Assembly: GCA_026994225.1 (NCBI GenBank)
Contig: JALWRI010000105.1
Location: forward strand, 1 to 46,326
From: Gammaproteobacteria bacterium
GTDB taxonomy: Bacteria > Pseudomonadota > Gammaproteobacteria > GRL18
Direction of reading: 5' to 3'
Length of the DNA stretch: 46,326 nucleotides
Shown here: in pieces, positions 1 to 9,810 of the stretch
Position numbering within the stretch: the stretch's first letter is position 1
Layout of the letters: every line of letters starts with the position of its first letter
Translations under genes and position numbers: made by a program
Notes under the pieces: model-generated
The model's input: only the letters and a program-made list of their open reading frames with translations
The model's database searches: none
What the model was told of the DNA's origin: nothing

Positions 1-101
1 AATTCTCTCTGCCTTTCAGGAACAAGCCCCAGGCTTACCCGAAATTGAACCCTCTGATTTAGCAACCCTCAATACCTTAGAAGAAATTGTTGCCTTTATG
101 C
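1..101 (+). repeat. ACP-coding direct repeat, copy 1
   Basis: Bases 1-101 are identical to 301-401, a perfect 101-base repeat with a 300-base period, so each unit is 100 codons. It encodes the C-terminal half of an acyl carrier protein. The window starts inside this unit. Confidence 0.95.
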
Positions 102-2749
102 GGAGTAAAATGCCTGAGTTGACCTCTACGGCTAACGATACAAGCACCTCTAATCCTAATACTTCCAATACACCAGAGATAGATCTCAATGCCTTATTAT
201 TAGAAGTGGTATCAGAAAAAACCGGCTATCCCGTTGATATGATTGAAATGGATGCCGATTTAGAAAGCGGCTTGGGGATTGATTCCATTAAACGGGTAGA
301 AATTCTCTCTGCCTTTCAGGAACAAGCCCCAGGCTTACCCGAAATTGAACCCTCTGATTTAGCAACCCTCAATACCTTAGAAGAAATTGTTGCCTTTATG
401 CAGCAAAAATCTGGAGATAATACCTCTCATAGCTCTCAAAATACTGCTACAAAAAACACTGTAGCAAGCACTTTAGATACTCCTGTAGGACGTTTCTCGG
501 TACATGCTGTGCCAGCACCGGCAACAGGGTTTGCTATACCCGGTTTAACGCAAGCAAAAATAAGTATTATCCCCGAAAATAAAAAAGCAGCCATTGCAAA
601 AGCCCTGATAAAACAGTTGGCTAAACAGCAAATCCATGCTCAAATCGTTAACCAGCCTCCCTCTGATGCTGAAGCAGTTATTTTCCTCGGTGCATTACAA
701 AATAAAGGGGGTGCCGAAAATGCACTATCTGTCAATAAAGCCGCTTTCTTAACCGCTAAAACCATTGCCAAACATTTTACTCAAACAGGGGGTATTTTTG
801 TTACCGTACAAGATACCGGCGGTGATTTTGGTTTACAGCATTCTCCAGAGCAACAAGCATGGCTGGGTGGTTTGCCTGGTTTAGTCAAAACCGCTGCTTT
901 AGAATGGCCAAAGGCTTATACTAAAGCGATAGATATAGCACAAGAGCAACGTAGTCCTACTGAAATAGCCAAATTAATTTGCCAAGAGTTACTACAAGGG
1001 GGGACGGAGATTGAAGTTGGTATCAACAGCGATGCTCAACGTACCACACTGATAACTCGTACGACACCGGTAACACAAGCTGGCAATGCCGTCATTACCG
1101 AAAATTCTATTTTAGTCGTGTCTGGTGGAGCAAGAGGCGTTACGGCTGCAACCTTAAAAGGATTAGCAAAAGCCTATCAGCCTAAATTAGTCTTATTAGG
1201 ACGTACTCCTTTAGCTGAAGAATCAAGTGCAACACAAAACGTCAAAGACGATGCACAACTTAAACAAGCAATTTTACAACAAGCGAAAGCCAAAGGGCAG
1301 AAAATAACCCCTATGGAGCTCAACAGAACTTGTGCAGGAATTTTGGCCACCCGTGAAGTAAGAGCCAATATTGCCGAAATGGAAAGTTATGGTTCACAAG
1401 TCCGTTATATGCCCGTTGATGTACGTAATCAAGATGCCGTCAATGCTGCATTAGAGCAGGTACGTAATGAATGGGGTAAAATTACAGGGCTCATTCATGC
1501 TGCAGGTATGCTTGCCGATAAACGCATAGAAGATAAAACCGAAGAACAATTTGAACAAGTTTTTAGTACCAAAATTGATGGTCTACATACCTTGTTAACT
1601 GCTTTAGAAAATGATCCACTAGAGGTAATGTGTATGTTCTCCTCCGTTGCTGGACGAGGTGGTAATGTTGGACAATGCGATTATGCGATGGCAAACGAAG
1701 TCTTAAATAAAGTATCTCAGGCAGAACGTCAAGCACGTCAAGATAAATGTTTGGTTAAATCTGTTAACTGGGGGCCTTGGGACGGTGGTATGGTTACTCC
1801 TGCATTAAAAGCACATTTTCAGTCTATGGGCATTGCTTTAATTCCATTAGCAGGTGGTACTGACTTTTTAGTCAAAGAATTGACCGATATTCAGGCAGAT
1901 CAAGTAGAAGTGGTGGTTGGCGGTAGTCAAACTGATAGCCCACAATTATTAGGTGTTAACTCCACGACTCGACACATGGAAATAATACTAAATAAAAGCA
2001 ATTATCCCTATCTTTTAGGTCATCAAATTCAAGGTACGGTAGTTGTTCCCATGATGCAAGTGGTCGAATGGTTTAGCAAAGCGGCACAATCATGTAAACC
2101 GGACATGCAAGTATCGGGATTAGAAAAAATTCAGGTATTAAAAGGTATTCGTGCTGAAAATTTTGATCAAGGTGAGATATTATCTATCTCCTGCACGCCT
2201 GATGAAAACGATGCCCAACGCTTGCATATGCAACTAAGCTCTACACAAGGTCTCCATTACTACAGTGCCGATGTGATTATGCGCTATCCAGAAGAAACCC
2301 TAGCGCCACAAGTTCATATAGCTGCTTCAGAATATACGGCATGGCCCTGGAAAAAAGCAGAGGTCTATGGTAAACAATTATTCCATAGCAATGATTTTAA
2401 AGTCATTGAGGAATTAAAAGGTGTCTCCAAACAAGGAGGACAAGCCAGCTTGCAAAGCGTAATAGATAAGAATTGGCAAAATACCTGGATATCTGATCTT
2501 GCTGCACTCGATGGAGGCTTACAACTTGCTATTTTATGGGGTTATCAAGAAGCAGGAAAAACTTCCTTACCTACTGCAATAGAACGTTTAAGTTTCTATC
2601 AAACACCGCAAAGCGGTTTGGTTGATTGTCAGCTACAAAGCACTATGGTGGGTAAACATCGGACACAAAGTGACATAATATTCAATGCTGCAAATGGACA
2701 ACGTTTAGCTGAGATAAGTGGTCTGCAAATGCATTTACTCGATAGTTAA
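1..2749 (+). CDS. pfaA: PfaA-like PUFA/secondary-lipid synthase subunit, 5'-partial (ACP-ACP-KR-DH)
   Basis: The reading frame is open from base 2, so the first ATG (98) is internal and the N-terminal part (KS and malonyl-transferase in PfaA proteins) lies outside the window. Visible modules are the tail of one acyl carrier protein (2-100), a complete ACP whose phosphopantetheine serine is in the motif GIDSIK (Ser codon 284-286), a ketoreductase with nucleotide-binding SGGARGV (about 1121-1141), Ser 1643-1645 and Tyr 1682-1684, and a C-terminal hot-dog dehydratase-like domain with a GHQ histidine (2021-2023) and an LDGGLQ aspartate (2510-2512). In the family, this subunit holds the growing acyl chain on tandem ACPs and reduces the beta-keto group. 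It is cytosolic and works with the KS-CLF-DH protein encoded 84 bases downstream. The number of ACPs cannot be determined here. The PfaA assignment is firm by architecture; the product is unknown. Confidence 0.88.
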   Translation, partial: ILSAFQEQAPGLPEIEPSDLATLNTLEEIVAFMRSKMPELTSTANDTSTSNPNTSNTPEIDLNALLLEVVSEKTGYPVDMIEMDADLESGLGIDSIKRVEILSAFQEQAPGLPEIEPSDLATLNTLEEIVAFMQQKSGDNTSHSSQNTATKNTVASTLDTPVGRFSVHAVPAPATGFAIPGLTQAKISIIPENKKAAIAKALIKQLAKQQIHAQIVNQPPSDAEAVIFLGALQNKGGAENALSVNKAAFLTAKTIAKHFTQTGGIFVTVQDTGGDFGLQHSPEQQAWLGGLPGLVKTAALEWPKAYTKAIDIAQEQRSPTEIAKLICQELLQGGTEIEVGINSDAQRTTLITRTTPVTQAGNAVITENSILVVSGGARGVTAATLKGLAKAYQPKLVLLGRTPLAEESSATQNVKDDAQLKQAILQQAKAKGQKITPMELNRTCAGILATREVRANIAEMESYGSQVRYMPVDVRNQDAVNAALEQVRNEWGKITGLIHAAGMLADKRIEDKTEEQFEQVFSTKIDGLHTLLTALENDPLEVMCMFSSVAGRGGNVGQCDYAMANEVLNKVSQAERQARQDKCLVKSVNWGPWDGGMVTPALKAHFQSMGIALIPLAGGTDFLVKELTDIQADQVEVVVGGSQTDSPQLLGVNSTTRHMEIILNKSNYPYLLGHQIQGTVVVPMMQVVEWFSKAAQSCKPDMQVSGLEKIQVLKGIRAENFDQGEILSISCTPDENDAQRLHMQLSSTQGLHYYSADVIMRYPEETLAPQVHIAASEYTAWPWKKAEVYGKQLFHSNDFKVIEELKGVSKQGGQASLQSVIDKNWQNTWISDLAALDGGLQLAILWGYQEAGKTSLPTAIERLSFYQTPQSGLVDCQLQSTMVGKHRTQSDIIFNAANGQRLAEISGLQMHLLDS
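301..401 (+). repeat. ACP-coding direct repeat, copy 2
   Basis: This is the second copy of the 101-base perfect repeat. The sequences diverge from base 402 (compare 102), where the inter-ACP linker of copy 1 gives way to the linker before the ketoreductase. Confidence 0.95.
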
Positions 2750-2777
2750 ATGCGAACGCTAAGTAATCCATATCATT

Positions 2778-2798
2778 CCCATAGCGTAAAGCTATGGG
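2778..2798 (+). other. Intergenic hairpin between pfaA-like and pfaC-like genes
   Basis: CCCATAGC (2778-2785) and GCTATGGG (2791-2798) form a perfect 8-bp stem with loop GTAAA. No T-run follows, so it is not a classical terminator. It could tune expression between the two synthase genes or be an RNA processing or stability element. Only the pairing is seen; the role is inferred. Confidence 0.4.
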
Positions 2799-2833
2799 GT
2801 TCTCTGATCTTTAACTCAATATAATGGAATAGC

Positions 2834-5800
2834 ATGCCTGCATTTGAACCTATTGCAATAATTGGACAAGCCTGTGTATTACCAGGTGCCTTAACACCAG
2901 AACAATTTTGGCAACATATTGTCGCTGGAGATAACTTACTTAGCCCTGCTCCAGAGGGTTATTGGCGAGTAGAAAAAGCAAAAGTATTACTCGGTGGCAG
3001 CGGAGAATTAGCAGATAAGGAACGTGCCTATACGGATCAAGGAGGCTATGTTAGTGATTTTGCTCAGCACTTTAATGCCGAAGGTTTTGCACTACCAGCA
3101 AGCACTATCCAACAACTTGATCCATTATTTCAATGGTTATTACATTGTAGCCGTGAGGCCTTACACAGTGCCAAGCTCACCACTGCACCCGATAATACTG
3201 GTATTATTTTGGGGAATTTATCTTATCCCTCACATGGTTTAAGCCAATATTCTGAAAGTGTTTGGTTACAACAACAAAAAGATTTTGCTGCATTTGCACC
3301 CACTTCCCCTGCTGTAGAAAATCGTTTTAACTCAGGCTATCCGGCACAATTAGTTGCCAATGCCTTACATTTGACTGGGGATGCTTTTTGTTTAGATGCT
3401 GCTTGTGCTTCTTCCCTGTATGCCATCAAACTTGCCTGTGATCGCTTGCATGATAAACAAGCTCATATTATGTTAGCGGGTGCAGTCAATCGTGCTGATG
3501 ATTTATTTTTACATTGTGGCTTTTCTTCCCTCAAAGCATTAAGTAAAACAGGACGCAGTTTACCCTTTCACGCTCAAGCTGATGGCTTACTTCCGGCAGA
3601 AGGGGCAGCCGTTGTCGTATTAAAACGATTAGCCGATGCAGAACGAGATGGCGACAATATCTTAGGGGTTATTCGTGCAGTAGGACTCTCTAATGATGGA
3701 CGCAGTGGAGGATTTTTAGCTCCGGCTGCCAGTGGTCAGGTACGTGCAATGCAAGATGCCTACCAGCAATCTGGCTTATCCCCACAACAAATAAATATGA
3801 TTGAATGCCATGCTACGGGTACGCCTACTGGTGATAGTGAAGAGCTACGTAGTATGCAAAGTATTTTCCAGGATAATAACAATGTTCCCATTGGTTCATT
3901 AAAATCCAATATGGGACATTTAATCACTGCATCAGGTATTGCTGGCTTATTAAAAGTACTCGCTAGTATGCAACACGGTATCCGCCCTCCAACCTTAAAT
4001 ACCGAGCAACCTACTGCAACATTAAATAACAGTGCTTTTCGCCTATTACAAGAAGCAGAACACTGGCCTGATGATGTACCGAGAATTGCCGCAATTAATA
4101 ACTTTGGTTTTGGTGGCAATAATGCCCATTTAATTGTAGAGCAATGGCATACTGCAATACCTAAATCCACCTCTGTCGCTCCCCAAAAAACACCTATTGC
4201 TATTGTTGGTATGGGAATTATGGCCGGCGCAGCAAAAACAACGGCTGAATTTGCTCAAGCATTATTTAGCTCTGGCAAACACCAAAAACACACCCAAGAT
4301 ATACAACTACCATTGAAAGGCTTACGCTTTCCTCCCGCTGACTTACAAAAAACCTTACCCCAACAACTTGCTGTCATGCATACTACGCAAGAAGCACTCA
4401 GTAATATTACTACCCCATTACCCGAGGCCAATACGGGCGTGTTTATTGGTATGCAGTGTGATGCCGAAATTTCTCGCTATGGCTTACGTTGGCGTTTAGC
4501 ACAATGGTATCAAGATTGGCATGGAATAGAAGAACAACGTGATACATGGTTAGCGAATGCCAGAGAAGGCGCTATTTTTGCCTTAGAACCGGCTGGGGTG
4601 ATTGGTGCAATGCCTAATATTCCTGCTAACCGACTCAATAGCCAATATCATTGGCAAGGAGCGAGTTTTAGTGTTTCAAGTGAAGAATTATCTGGTATTC
4701 ATGCGCTTGATATTGCCGTACGTGCGTTGCGCCAAAAGGAATTAGATGCAGCAATAGTTGGTGCTGTCGAAATGGGAGTCGAAGCAACACAACAATCTGC
4801 TATACAACATTTATTACCTGCTTCTCGCCATATTAGTGGCGATGCCAGTGTGAGTTTAGTGTTAAAACGTTTAGACGATGCTAAACAGGATGGCGATAAT
4901 ATTTTTGCTGTTATCTCTAATAATGCTAGTCATTATCATGATTTAGGTATTGATTTAACTTTACAACAGCAATCTTTGATCACTGCCCGATTTGGACACA
5001 CTCACAGTGCATCAGGATTATTACATTTTGCTGCCGCAAGCCTAGCATGTGCAACTCGCCGACAAATTAATACGCCCCATCACTGGCTATCTGCTCAACA
5101 ACATGCCACCCAATTATTAGTACAAGCCTTTGCCGGACAAAGTCATCAAATGGCTGTACACAGCGATAGTCAACATCATTGGCAATTACCTCAAGCCATT
5201 AGCACACGTTTATTTGTCTTTTCTGGTGCAGATCAACAAACAGTGCTAAAAGCACTACAAAATCGTCAACAAACCGCAGAAGGAGCTGCCCGTTTAGTGA
5301 TCGTTGCTAATGATATGGCCGATTTTGAACAAAAAGCACAGCTTGCAGTTAAAGCCCTTTCTAAAACAGTCAATAAAGTACAAGATGTAACACTTGCAGA
5401 TGGTATCTATTATCGTCAAACACCGTTAACGGGGGAATTAGCGTTTGTCTTTACCGGCGCAGCAGCAGCTTACCGTAAAATGGGAGATGAACTGTTACAA
5501 GCGTTACCCCAATTAAGCACTTTATTAGGGCAACGCTTTCATAAATTAGAAGATGCCGCTAACTGGGCTTATGATGGAAAGGATACCCCCCCTTTACCCT
5601 TACAACAACTCAAAGGATGTGGCTTTTTATGTCAATTACACGCTACCTTGACACAACAAATTTTACATTTAAAGCCTACCGCTACCTTAGGTATTTCTTC
5701 GGGAGAAACAAACGCTATCTTTGCGATGGGTGCATGGCAAGATATTGATGATATGTTCCAGGAAATTACTGATTCAGGCTTGTATGGTAAAGATCTCACT

Positions 5801-8800
5801 GGCGATTGCCTGGCAGCAAGTAGCGCATGGCAATTAACCGGTGCAGCTCCGTGGCAAAATTGGCATATCCTCACTCCTGTTACAGAAGTAGAAAAGTTAG
5901 TCAATGCCTTACCCAGAGTACAAATTACTATTATTAATTCTGACACCGATTGTGTCATCGCAGGACATGCCGATGAATGCCAACAAGTAATACAAAATAT
6001 TGGTAAAAGTCGGGTGATGTATCTCAATCATGATATGGTCGTACACTGTGAAGAGTTACGTCCAGTCGCCAATATTTGGGAAACTATCCACCATCGTAAA
6101 ACCTTTCCTGTCGAAGGAGTACGTTTTTATAGTAATTTCTTCCAAACACATTACCAAGCTGATAGCAATAAAATTACACAGGCTTTAACTGGACAGGCTC
6201 TCAAACCCATTGACTTTCGTCCTACGGTTAATAATGCCTGGAAGGATGGTGTACGCATCTTTTTAGAGCATGGACCACGTAATGGAGTAAGCCATGCTAT
6301 TAAAACTATTTTAGGTGAACGAGAACACTTAGCTATTTCCCTGGAACAGGCTAATCACACACCGATAGAACAAGTATTTCATGCGATAGCACAATTACTT
6401 GCCGCTGGCGTGGCAGTAGACTATCCCGCATTTATACAAACCTTAGAACAAGCACACGTATTTACACACACAGAGCAGGAAAAAACCTTGCATTTTGCAG
6501 CACATTTTCCTCCGGTACAGTTTCCTCCAATTCACACTACAAGTCAGACTATTATGGAAAATTCGCACACTCATAGCGCTAATGCAGAGCAAACTAATAT
6601 GCCTCCTGCACCACAATTACCTTCTGTTAACTACACAGTAGACAACGATAACACACCTACTGCAACAACCACTGCAACACCTTCCGAGATAAGCACAACA
6701 AGCTCCGCAGCACCTATAGAAGAAAAAATAGCACAGCCTTCTTCTGTTAAAACCCCAACCCCACCACCCCCTGCAACAAGCCCTGATCCTAACAGTAGCG
6801 TATTACAACAAACCATTGCAGCAACCCCTCATACAGCATCAAGCAATCATTCATTGAATGAATTTATGCAAAATACGGCCAATTTGCATACCCAATTTAT
6901 TCAACAACAAAACCAGTTACATCAACAATTTTTACAGTTACAAGGGGAAATTTGGCAAGCTGTTAATCAAGGTCATACAACAATACCAAGCAGCAATAGC
7001 GTATCTTCCACCCCTACGCCATCAACAACCGTTCCAACGCCAACGCCTTCCATAAGCACCCCAACCGTTACACCAAAAACTATCGTAACGACGGCCAAGC
7101 AAAGCAACACCACAGATACGCCAAAGATGCCAACGGCTAATGCCAAAAAAGTAGTAGAAACAACACAGACTAAAGAGAATATTCAACCCCCTATAACCAC
7201 AAAAGCAGCCCCCAAAGCGACTACAAACAGTGTCAATCCTACGTCCTCTTCGAGTCTATCCAAGCAAACCACTTTAACCACCTCAGACAAGCATAGCAAT
7301 ACCTCAAACAAGACGGAGGTTGATACACAGGATTTACGTTATTCACCTCCCCCAGAAGGGCTGCAATTTTCTCGTAAGCAATTAGAGATATTATGCTCTG
7401 GTAAAATTTCATCTGTATTTGGTGATTTATTTACCCAACAAGATCAATATGCCATTCAAGTACGTATGCCTGAACCCCCTCTATTACTCGCTGATAGAGT
7501 AACCGGTTTAAAAGGTGAACCAGGTAGTATGCAAAAAGGCATTGTTTGGACAGAAACCGATGTTAATCCTGATTCTTGGTATGTACAAGATGGGCATATG
7601 CCCCCCGGTATTATGATTGAGTCAGGACAAGCTGATTTATTACTTATTTCCTGGCTTGGCGCAGATTTTCTTAATAAAGGGGAACGGGCTTATCGTTTAC
7701 TAGGCTGTGAATTAACTTATCATAAAGGGGGGTTACCTCAAGTCGGTGATACCTTATGCTATGATATTCATGTTGATGGCCATGCTAAACATGGAGATGT
7801 ACGGTTATTTTTCTTCCATTATAACTGCCGGGTCAATGATCAATTACGCTTATCAGTACGAGAAGGACAAGCTGGATTCTTTAGTAAAGAAGAATTAGAT
7901 GATTCAGGCGGTGTATTATGGTCACCTGAAGACGATCAACCCAAAGCAGATGCAATACTAGACCCTGCGGTACAAGCAACTAAATATAAATGTTTTAGTG
8001 AAGAGCAAGTTACTGCACTATCAGAAGGACGTGCCTTTGAATGTTTTGGTGAAGGTTTTGAACTCACTTTACCACATCAACGTACGCCAAAAATTTCTGC
8101 TGGCAAGATGAAACTGTTTAAAGAAGTCACCGCACTTGATCCCACTGGAGGCCCTTGGGGACGAGGCTATTTACGTGCAGAAACCGATATTAAACCCGAT
8201 GATTGGTTTTTTGATGGACATTTCAAAAATGATCCTTGTATGCCCGGTACTTTAATGGCCGATGCCTCCTTACAAACGATGGCTTTTTATTTGCTTTCAC
8301 AAGGTCATGCCATTGATAAAGATTCCTGGCGTTTTGAGCCTGTTCCTGATGAACCTTATACCTTTATTTGTCGTGGTCAAGTGACACCCGAATCAAAACA
8401 CCTTATTTATGAAGTGTTTGTAGAAGAAATTATTGCAGCACCACACCCTACTATCTTTGCTGCATTACTGTGTAGTAGTGATGATTTAAAAGTATTCCAA
8501 TGTCGCCGTTTTGGTTTACGTTTGATTCCTGACTGGCCTTTAAATACCCGCCGTCACTTACTGGAAAAACATGATATTACACCACGCATTGTCGGTGATG
8601 CAGGCGATGTACGAGGGGATTATCAAGCACTGTTAGCGTGTGCATGGGGAATGCCCTCAGAAGCCTTTGGTACAATGTATAAACCCTTTGATGATGTACG
8701 CCGTGTACCTCGCTTGCCTGGCCCTCCTTATCACTTTATGTCACGGGTCTTGTCCGTAGAAGGTGATGCAGGATTTGCCGTACCAGGAAAACAACTTGTC

Positions 8801-9784
8801 TCTGAATATGATATTCCTGCTGATGCCTGGTATTTTAAAGAAAATAGCAATCCAGTAATGCCATTTTGTGTATTATGTGAAGTGCTATTACAACCTTGTG
8901 GTTGGTTTGGTTCCTTTATGGGCTTTGCATCCCGGAGTGAAGATGATCTTTGCATTCGTAACCTGGACGGGGATGAAAGTGCCCAAATTATGGAAATTAC
9001 CCCTGAATTTGGTACTATTCGTATTGAAGTAACACTTACTAAAATGAGTCAAATGGGTAAAATGGCACTAATCTTTTTACACGTTGACAGCTTCAGAGTC
9101 TCTGATAATAGTCCAGTATTAAGCCTTAATACCTCTTTTGGTTTCTTTACTGACGATGCCTTAGCAAATCAATTAGGCTTACCTGTTAATGATGAGATTA
9201 AAGCTATCCGTGATACCCCCAGTGATTACTTTTTAGATTTAACCCAAAGCCCTCCCGAATTATGTGATGGTGCGCCCCGATTACCTTCACTGATGCTACG
9301 CATGATCGATCATATTACGGGTTACTGGCCCACAGCAGGCAAAGCAGGACTCGGACGTATTCGTTGCGAACAAATCATTAACCCTGATAGTTGGTATTTT
9401 AAAGCACATTTTTTCCAGGATCCGGTACAACCTGGCTCACTGGGATTAGAAGCATTATTACAAGTGCTACAAAGCTTTATGTTATTAAAAGGCTTTGGAA
9501 AATCCATGCAACATCCTCGTTTTCAAGCCATTGCCACCCATGCAGCATTAATCTGGAAATATCGCGGACAAGTTACCCCACGCAATAAGAAAGTAACTAC
9601 TGAAATGGAAATTACCGATATTATCGAAGATGATAAAGGTATTCTCGTTATTGGAGAAGGAAACTTGTGGGTAGATGGATTACGTATTTACAGCGTAGAA
9701 AATATGGGTATGCGTATCGTAGAAGGCACGGCCATCAATCCTCCTTTAAATCCTGCTTCAGATAGCACAAAAAAAAAACTCTGA
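2834..9784 (+). CDS. pfaC: PfaC/Pfa3-like PUFA/secondary-lipid synthase subunit (KS-CLF-AT-linker-FabA-type DHs)
   Basis: 2316 residues. An active ketosynthase (1-440) has Cys191 in DAACASS, His326 in HATGTPTG and His362 in the NMGH motif. A chain-length-factor-like KS (about 453-780) has Glu618 where the cysteine should be. An acyltransferase-like domain (about 868-1190) has GxSxG at 953-957 (Ser955). A Thr/Pro/Gln-rich linker with a Q-rich helical patch spans about 1240-1508. Four FabA-like hot-dog segments follow: one with GHMPPG (His1588); one with His1796 and Asp1810, 14 apart as in FabA; one lacking the histidine (Asn2004 region); and one with His2192 and Glu2206. Gammaproteobacterial PfaC has KS-CLF-DH-DH with the AT in a separate PfaB, whereas myxobacterial Pfa3 carries an internal AT as here. 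The role is chain elongation and dehydration/isomerisation. The frame ends just after a run of ten A (9769-9778), and a -1 slip would fuse it to the next gene. Confidence 0.9.
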   Translation: MPAFEPIAIIGQACVLPGALTPEQFWQHIVAGDNLLSPAPEGYWRVEKAKVLLGGSGELADKERAYTDQGGYVSDFAQHFNAEGFALPASTIQQLDPLFQWLLHCSREALHSAKLTTAPDNTGIILGNLSYPSHGLSQYSESVWLQQQKDFAAFAPTSPAVENRFNSGYPAQLVANALHLTGDAFCLDAACASSLYAIKLACDRLHDKQAHIMLAGAVNRADDLFLHCGFSSLKALSKTGRSLPFHAQADGLLPAEGAAVVVLKRLADAERDGDNILGVIRAVGLSNDGRSGGFLAPAASGQVRAMQDAYQQSGLSPQQINMIECHATGTPTGDSEELRSMQSIFQDNNNVPIGSLKSNMGHLITASGIAGLLKVLASMQHGIRPPTLNTEQPTATLNNSAFRLLQEAEHWPDDVPRIAAINNFGFGGNNAHLIVEQWHTAIPKSTSVAPQKTPIAIVGMGIMAGAAKTTAEFAQALFSSGKHQKHTQDIQLPLKGLRFPPADLQKTLPQQLAVMHTTQEALSNITTPLPEANTGVFIGMQCDAEISRYGLRWRLAQWYQDWHGIEEQRDTWLANAREGAIFALEPAGVIGAMPNIPANRLNSQYHWQGASFSVSSEELSGIHALDIAVRALRQKELDAAIVGAVEMGVEATQQSAIQHLLPASRHISGDASVSLVLKRLDDAKQDGDNIFAVISNNASHYHDLGIDLTLQQQSLITARFGHTHSASGLLHFAAASLACATRRQINTPHHWLSAQQHATQLLVQAFAGQSHQMAVHSDSQHHWQLPQAISTRLFVFSGADQQTVLKALQNRQQTAEGAARLVIVANDMADFEQKAQLAVKALSKTVNKVQDVTLADGIYYRQTPLTGELAFVFTGAAAAYRKMGDELLQALPQLSTLLGQRFHKLEDAANWAYDGKDTPPLPLQQLKGCGFLCQLHATLTQQILHLKPTATLGISSGETNAIFAMGAWQDIDDMFQEITDSGLYGKDLTGDCLAASSAWQLTGAAPWQNWHILTPVTEVEKLVNALPRVQITIINSDTDCVIAGHADECQQVIQNIGKSRVMYLNHDMVVHCEELRPVANIWETIHHRKTFPVEGVRFYSNFFQTHYQADSNKITQALTGQALKPIDFRPTVNNAWKDGVRIFLEHGPRNGVSHAIKTILGEREHLAISLEQANHTPIEQVFHAIAQLLAAGVAVDYPAFIQTLEQAHVFTHTEQEKTLHFAAHFPPVQFPPIHTTSQTIMENSHTHSANAEQTNMPPAPQLPSVNYTVDNDNTPTATTTATPSEISTTSSAAPIEEKIAQPSSVKTPTPPPPATSPDPNSSVLQQTIAATPHTASSNHSLNEFMQNTANLHTQFIQQQNQLHQQFLQLQGEIWQAVNQGHTTIPSSNSVSSTPTPSTTVPTPTPSISTPTVTPKTIVTTAKQSNTTDTPKMPTANAKKVVETTQTKENIQPPITTKAAPKATTNSVNPTSSSSLSKQTTLTTSDKHSNTSNKTEVDTQDLRYSPPPEGLQFSRKQLEILCSGKISSVFGDLFTQQDQYAIQVRMPEPPLLLADRVTGLKGEPGSMQKGIVWTETDVNPDSWYVQDGHMPPGIMIESGQADLLLISWLGADFLNKGERAYRLLGCELTYHKGGLPQVGDTLCYDIHVDGHAKHGDVRLFFFHYNCRVNDQLRLSVREGQAGFFSKEELDDSGGVLWSPEDDQPKADAILDPAVQATKYKCFSEEQVTALSEGRAFECFGEGFELTLPHQRTPKISAGKMKLFKEVTALDPTGGPWGRGYLRAETDIKPDDWFFDGHFKNDPCMPGTLMADASLQTMAFYLLSQGHAIDKDSWRFEPVPDEPYTFICRGQVTPESKHLIYEVFVEEIIAAPHPTIFAALLCSSDDLKVFQCRRFGLRLIPDWPLNTRRHLLEKHDITPRIVGDAGDVRGDYQALLACAWGMPSEAFGTMYKPFDDVRRVPRLPGPPYHFMSRVLSVEGDAGFAVPGKQLVSEYDIPADAWYFKENSNPVMPFCVLCEVLLQPCGWFGSFMGFASRSEDDLCIRNLDGDESAQIMEITPEFGTIRIEVTLTKMSQMGKMALIFLHVDSFRVSDNSPVLSLNTSFGFFTDDALANQLGLPVNDEIKAIRDTPSDYFLDLTQSPPELCDGAPRLPSLMLRMIDHITGYWPTAGKAGLGRIRCEQIINPDSWYFKAHFFQDPVQPGSLGLEALLQVLQSFMLLKGFGKSMQHPRFQAIATHAALIWKYRGQVTPRNKKVTTEMEITDIIEDDKGILVIGEGNLWVDGLRIYSVENMGMRIVEGTAINPPLNPASDSTKKKL
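9769..9778 (+). other. A10 slippery run at the pfaC-like/DH-AGPAT junction
   Basis: Ten consecutive A lie seven codons or fewer before the TGA of the upstream gene (9782-9784). The downstream frame is open from base 9766 onward. A -1 shift here, or one more A, would join the two proteins into about 3020 residues. The run is directly seen; its function is inferred. Confidence 0.55.
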
Positions 9785-9810
9785 GCGTTACCCCTCCTCA
9801 TAATAATGGA

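Noticed and set aside
2778-2798. Rho-independent terminator inside the synthase operon
   Set aside because: No T-run follows the stem, and the next gene starts within 36 bases.
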